From an uncultured Chloroflexota bacterium (GTDB lineage: Bacteria; Chloroflexota; Anaerolineae; Aggregatilineales; Phototrophicaceae): a stretch of DNA of 5,018 bases. Shown here one piece after another: positions 4,932 through 5,018 of this stretch. The translations under genes and the position numbers were made by a program. The notes beneath the pieces were generated by a model. The model saw nothing but the letters and a program-made list of their open reading frames with translations. It was not told where the DNA came from and did no database searches. The DNA is taken from assembly GCA_937870805.1 (NCBI GenBank), contig CALMZT010001250.1, positions 1-5,018 on the forward strand. Direction: 5' to 3'. The number at the start of each line of letters is the position of its first letter. The first letter of the stretch is position 1.

Positions 4932-5018
4932 GTGGACAATCACCTGCCCAATCGCCGCTTGCAACTGCCGCGTGATGAAATGCGCGCGCTTGGTTACAAA
5001 GTGGTCGATATGATCGTC
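4932..5018 (+). CDS. PLP-dependent group II decarboxylase, N-terminal 29 codons only
   Basis: A GTG at 4932 is preceded by AAGGA (4921-4925) at a 6-base spacing, and a TGA in the same frame at 4911-4913 closes the frame upstream, so the start is well fixed. The 29 codons run open to the right edge. The peptide contains LPRDEMRALGYKVVDMIV, which resembles the first helix of pyridoxal-phosphate-dependent decarboxylases of the aromatic-amino-acid/glutamate/diaminobutyrate type (PF00282), where an acidic residue, a hydrophobic 'lG' and 'VVD.I' recur. The PLP lysine and all other diagnostic residues lie outside the window, so the family call rests on this short match and the substrate cannot be stated. 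Confidence 0.6.
   Translation, partial: MDNHLPNRRLQLPRDEMRALGYKVVDMIV

Noticed and set aside
4763..4975. 70-codon frame starting at TTG
   Set aside because: It has no ribosome site, runs through hairpins and AT-rich leader DNA, and overlaps the well-supported decarboxylase start in another frame.

Overview
The window looks like ordinary chromosome of a free-living bacterium with a moderately GC-rich genome, most likely a member of Chloroflexota (Anaerolineae or relatives). That placement is an inference from gene style, not from a marker gene. It rests on an FHA domain with a 'DLSPFEA...GVSRRHA' core fused to a TIR domain, a bactofilin-like domain joined to a multi-spanning membrane domain, and a C-rich/G-rich palindromic intergenic repeat. 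There is no rRNA, tRNA, CRISPR array, transposase or phage gene.

Layout, left to right. (1) 1-981 (+): 3' part of a bactofilin-like beta-helix protein with several C-terminal membrane spans, open at the left edge. (2) 982-1108: a short intergenic region with three perfect or near-perfect inverted repeats, the last covering the weak ribosome binding site of the next gene. (3) 1109-2017 (+): membrane-anchored alpha/beta hydrolase with a full Ser-Asp-His triad. (4) 2014-2832 (-): a TIR-FHA two-domain protein, tail to tail with the hydrolase and sharing 4 bases with it. (5) 2833-2962: a divergent intergenic region with back-to-back sigma70-type promoters. (6) 2963-3535 (+): lspA, signal peptidase II, with both catalytic aspartates and a charged C-terminal tail. 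(7) 3536-3819: a gene-free convergent gap bounded by a perfect 10-bp inverted repeat, holding a C-rich/G-rich palindrome and a likely terminator for the gene to its right. (8) 3820-4671 (-): a secreted alpha/beta hydrolase with a signal peptide. (9) 4672-4931: an AT-rich divergent region with an attenuator-like pair of alternative hairpins and a TATAAT box. (10) 4932-5018 (+): the first 29 codons of a probable PLP-dependent (group II) decarboxylase, starting at GTG and cut by the right edge.

The genes do not form one pathway. Four of the six encode envelope or secreted proteins (bactofilin-like membrane protein, anchored hydrolase, LspA, secreted hydrolase). The strands alternate, so most genes are probably transcribed on their own. 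The most interesting gene is the TIR-FHA protein, which couples a putative NAD-consuming or scaffolding TIR domain to a phosphothreonine reader. It has its own near-consensus promoter and no recognisable defence partner inside the window. I see no strong evidence for a new multi-gene system here.
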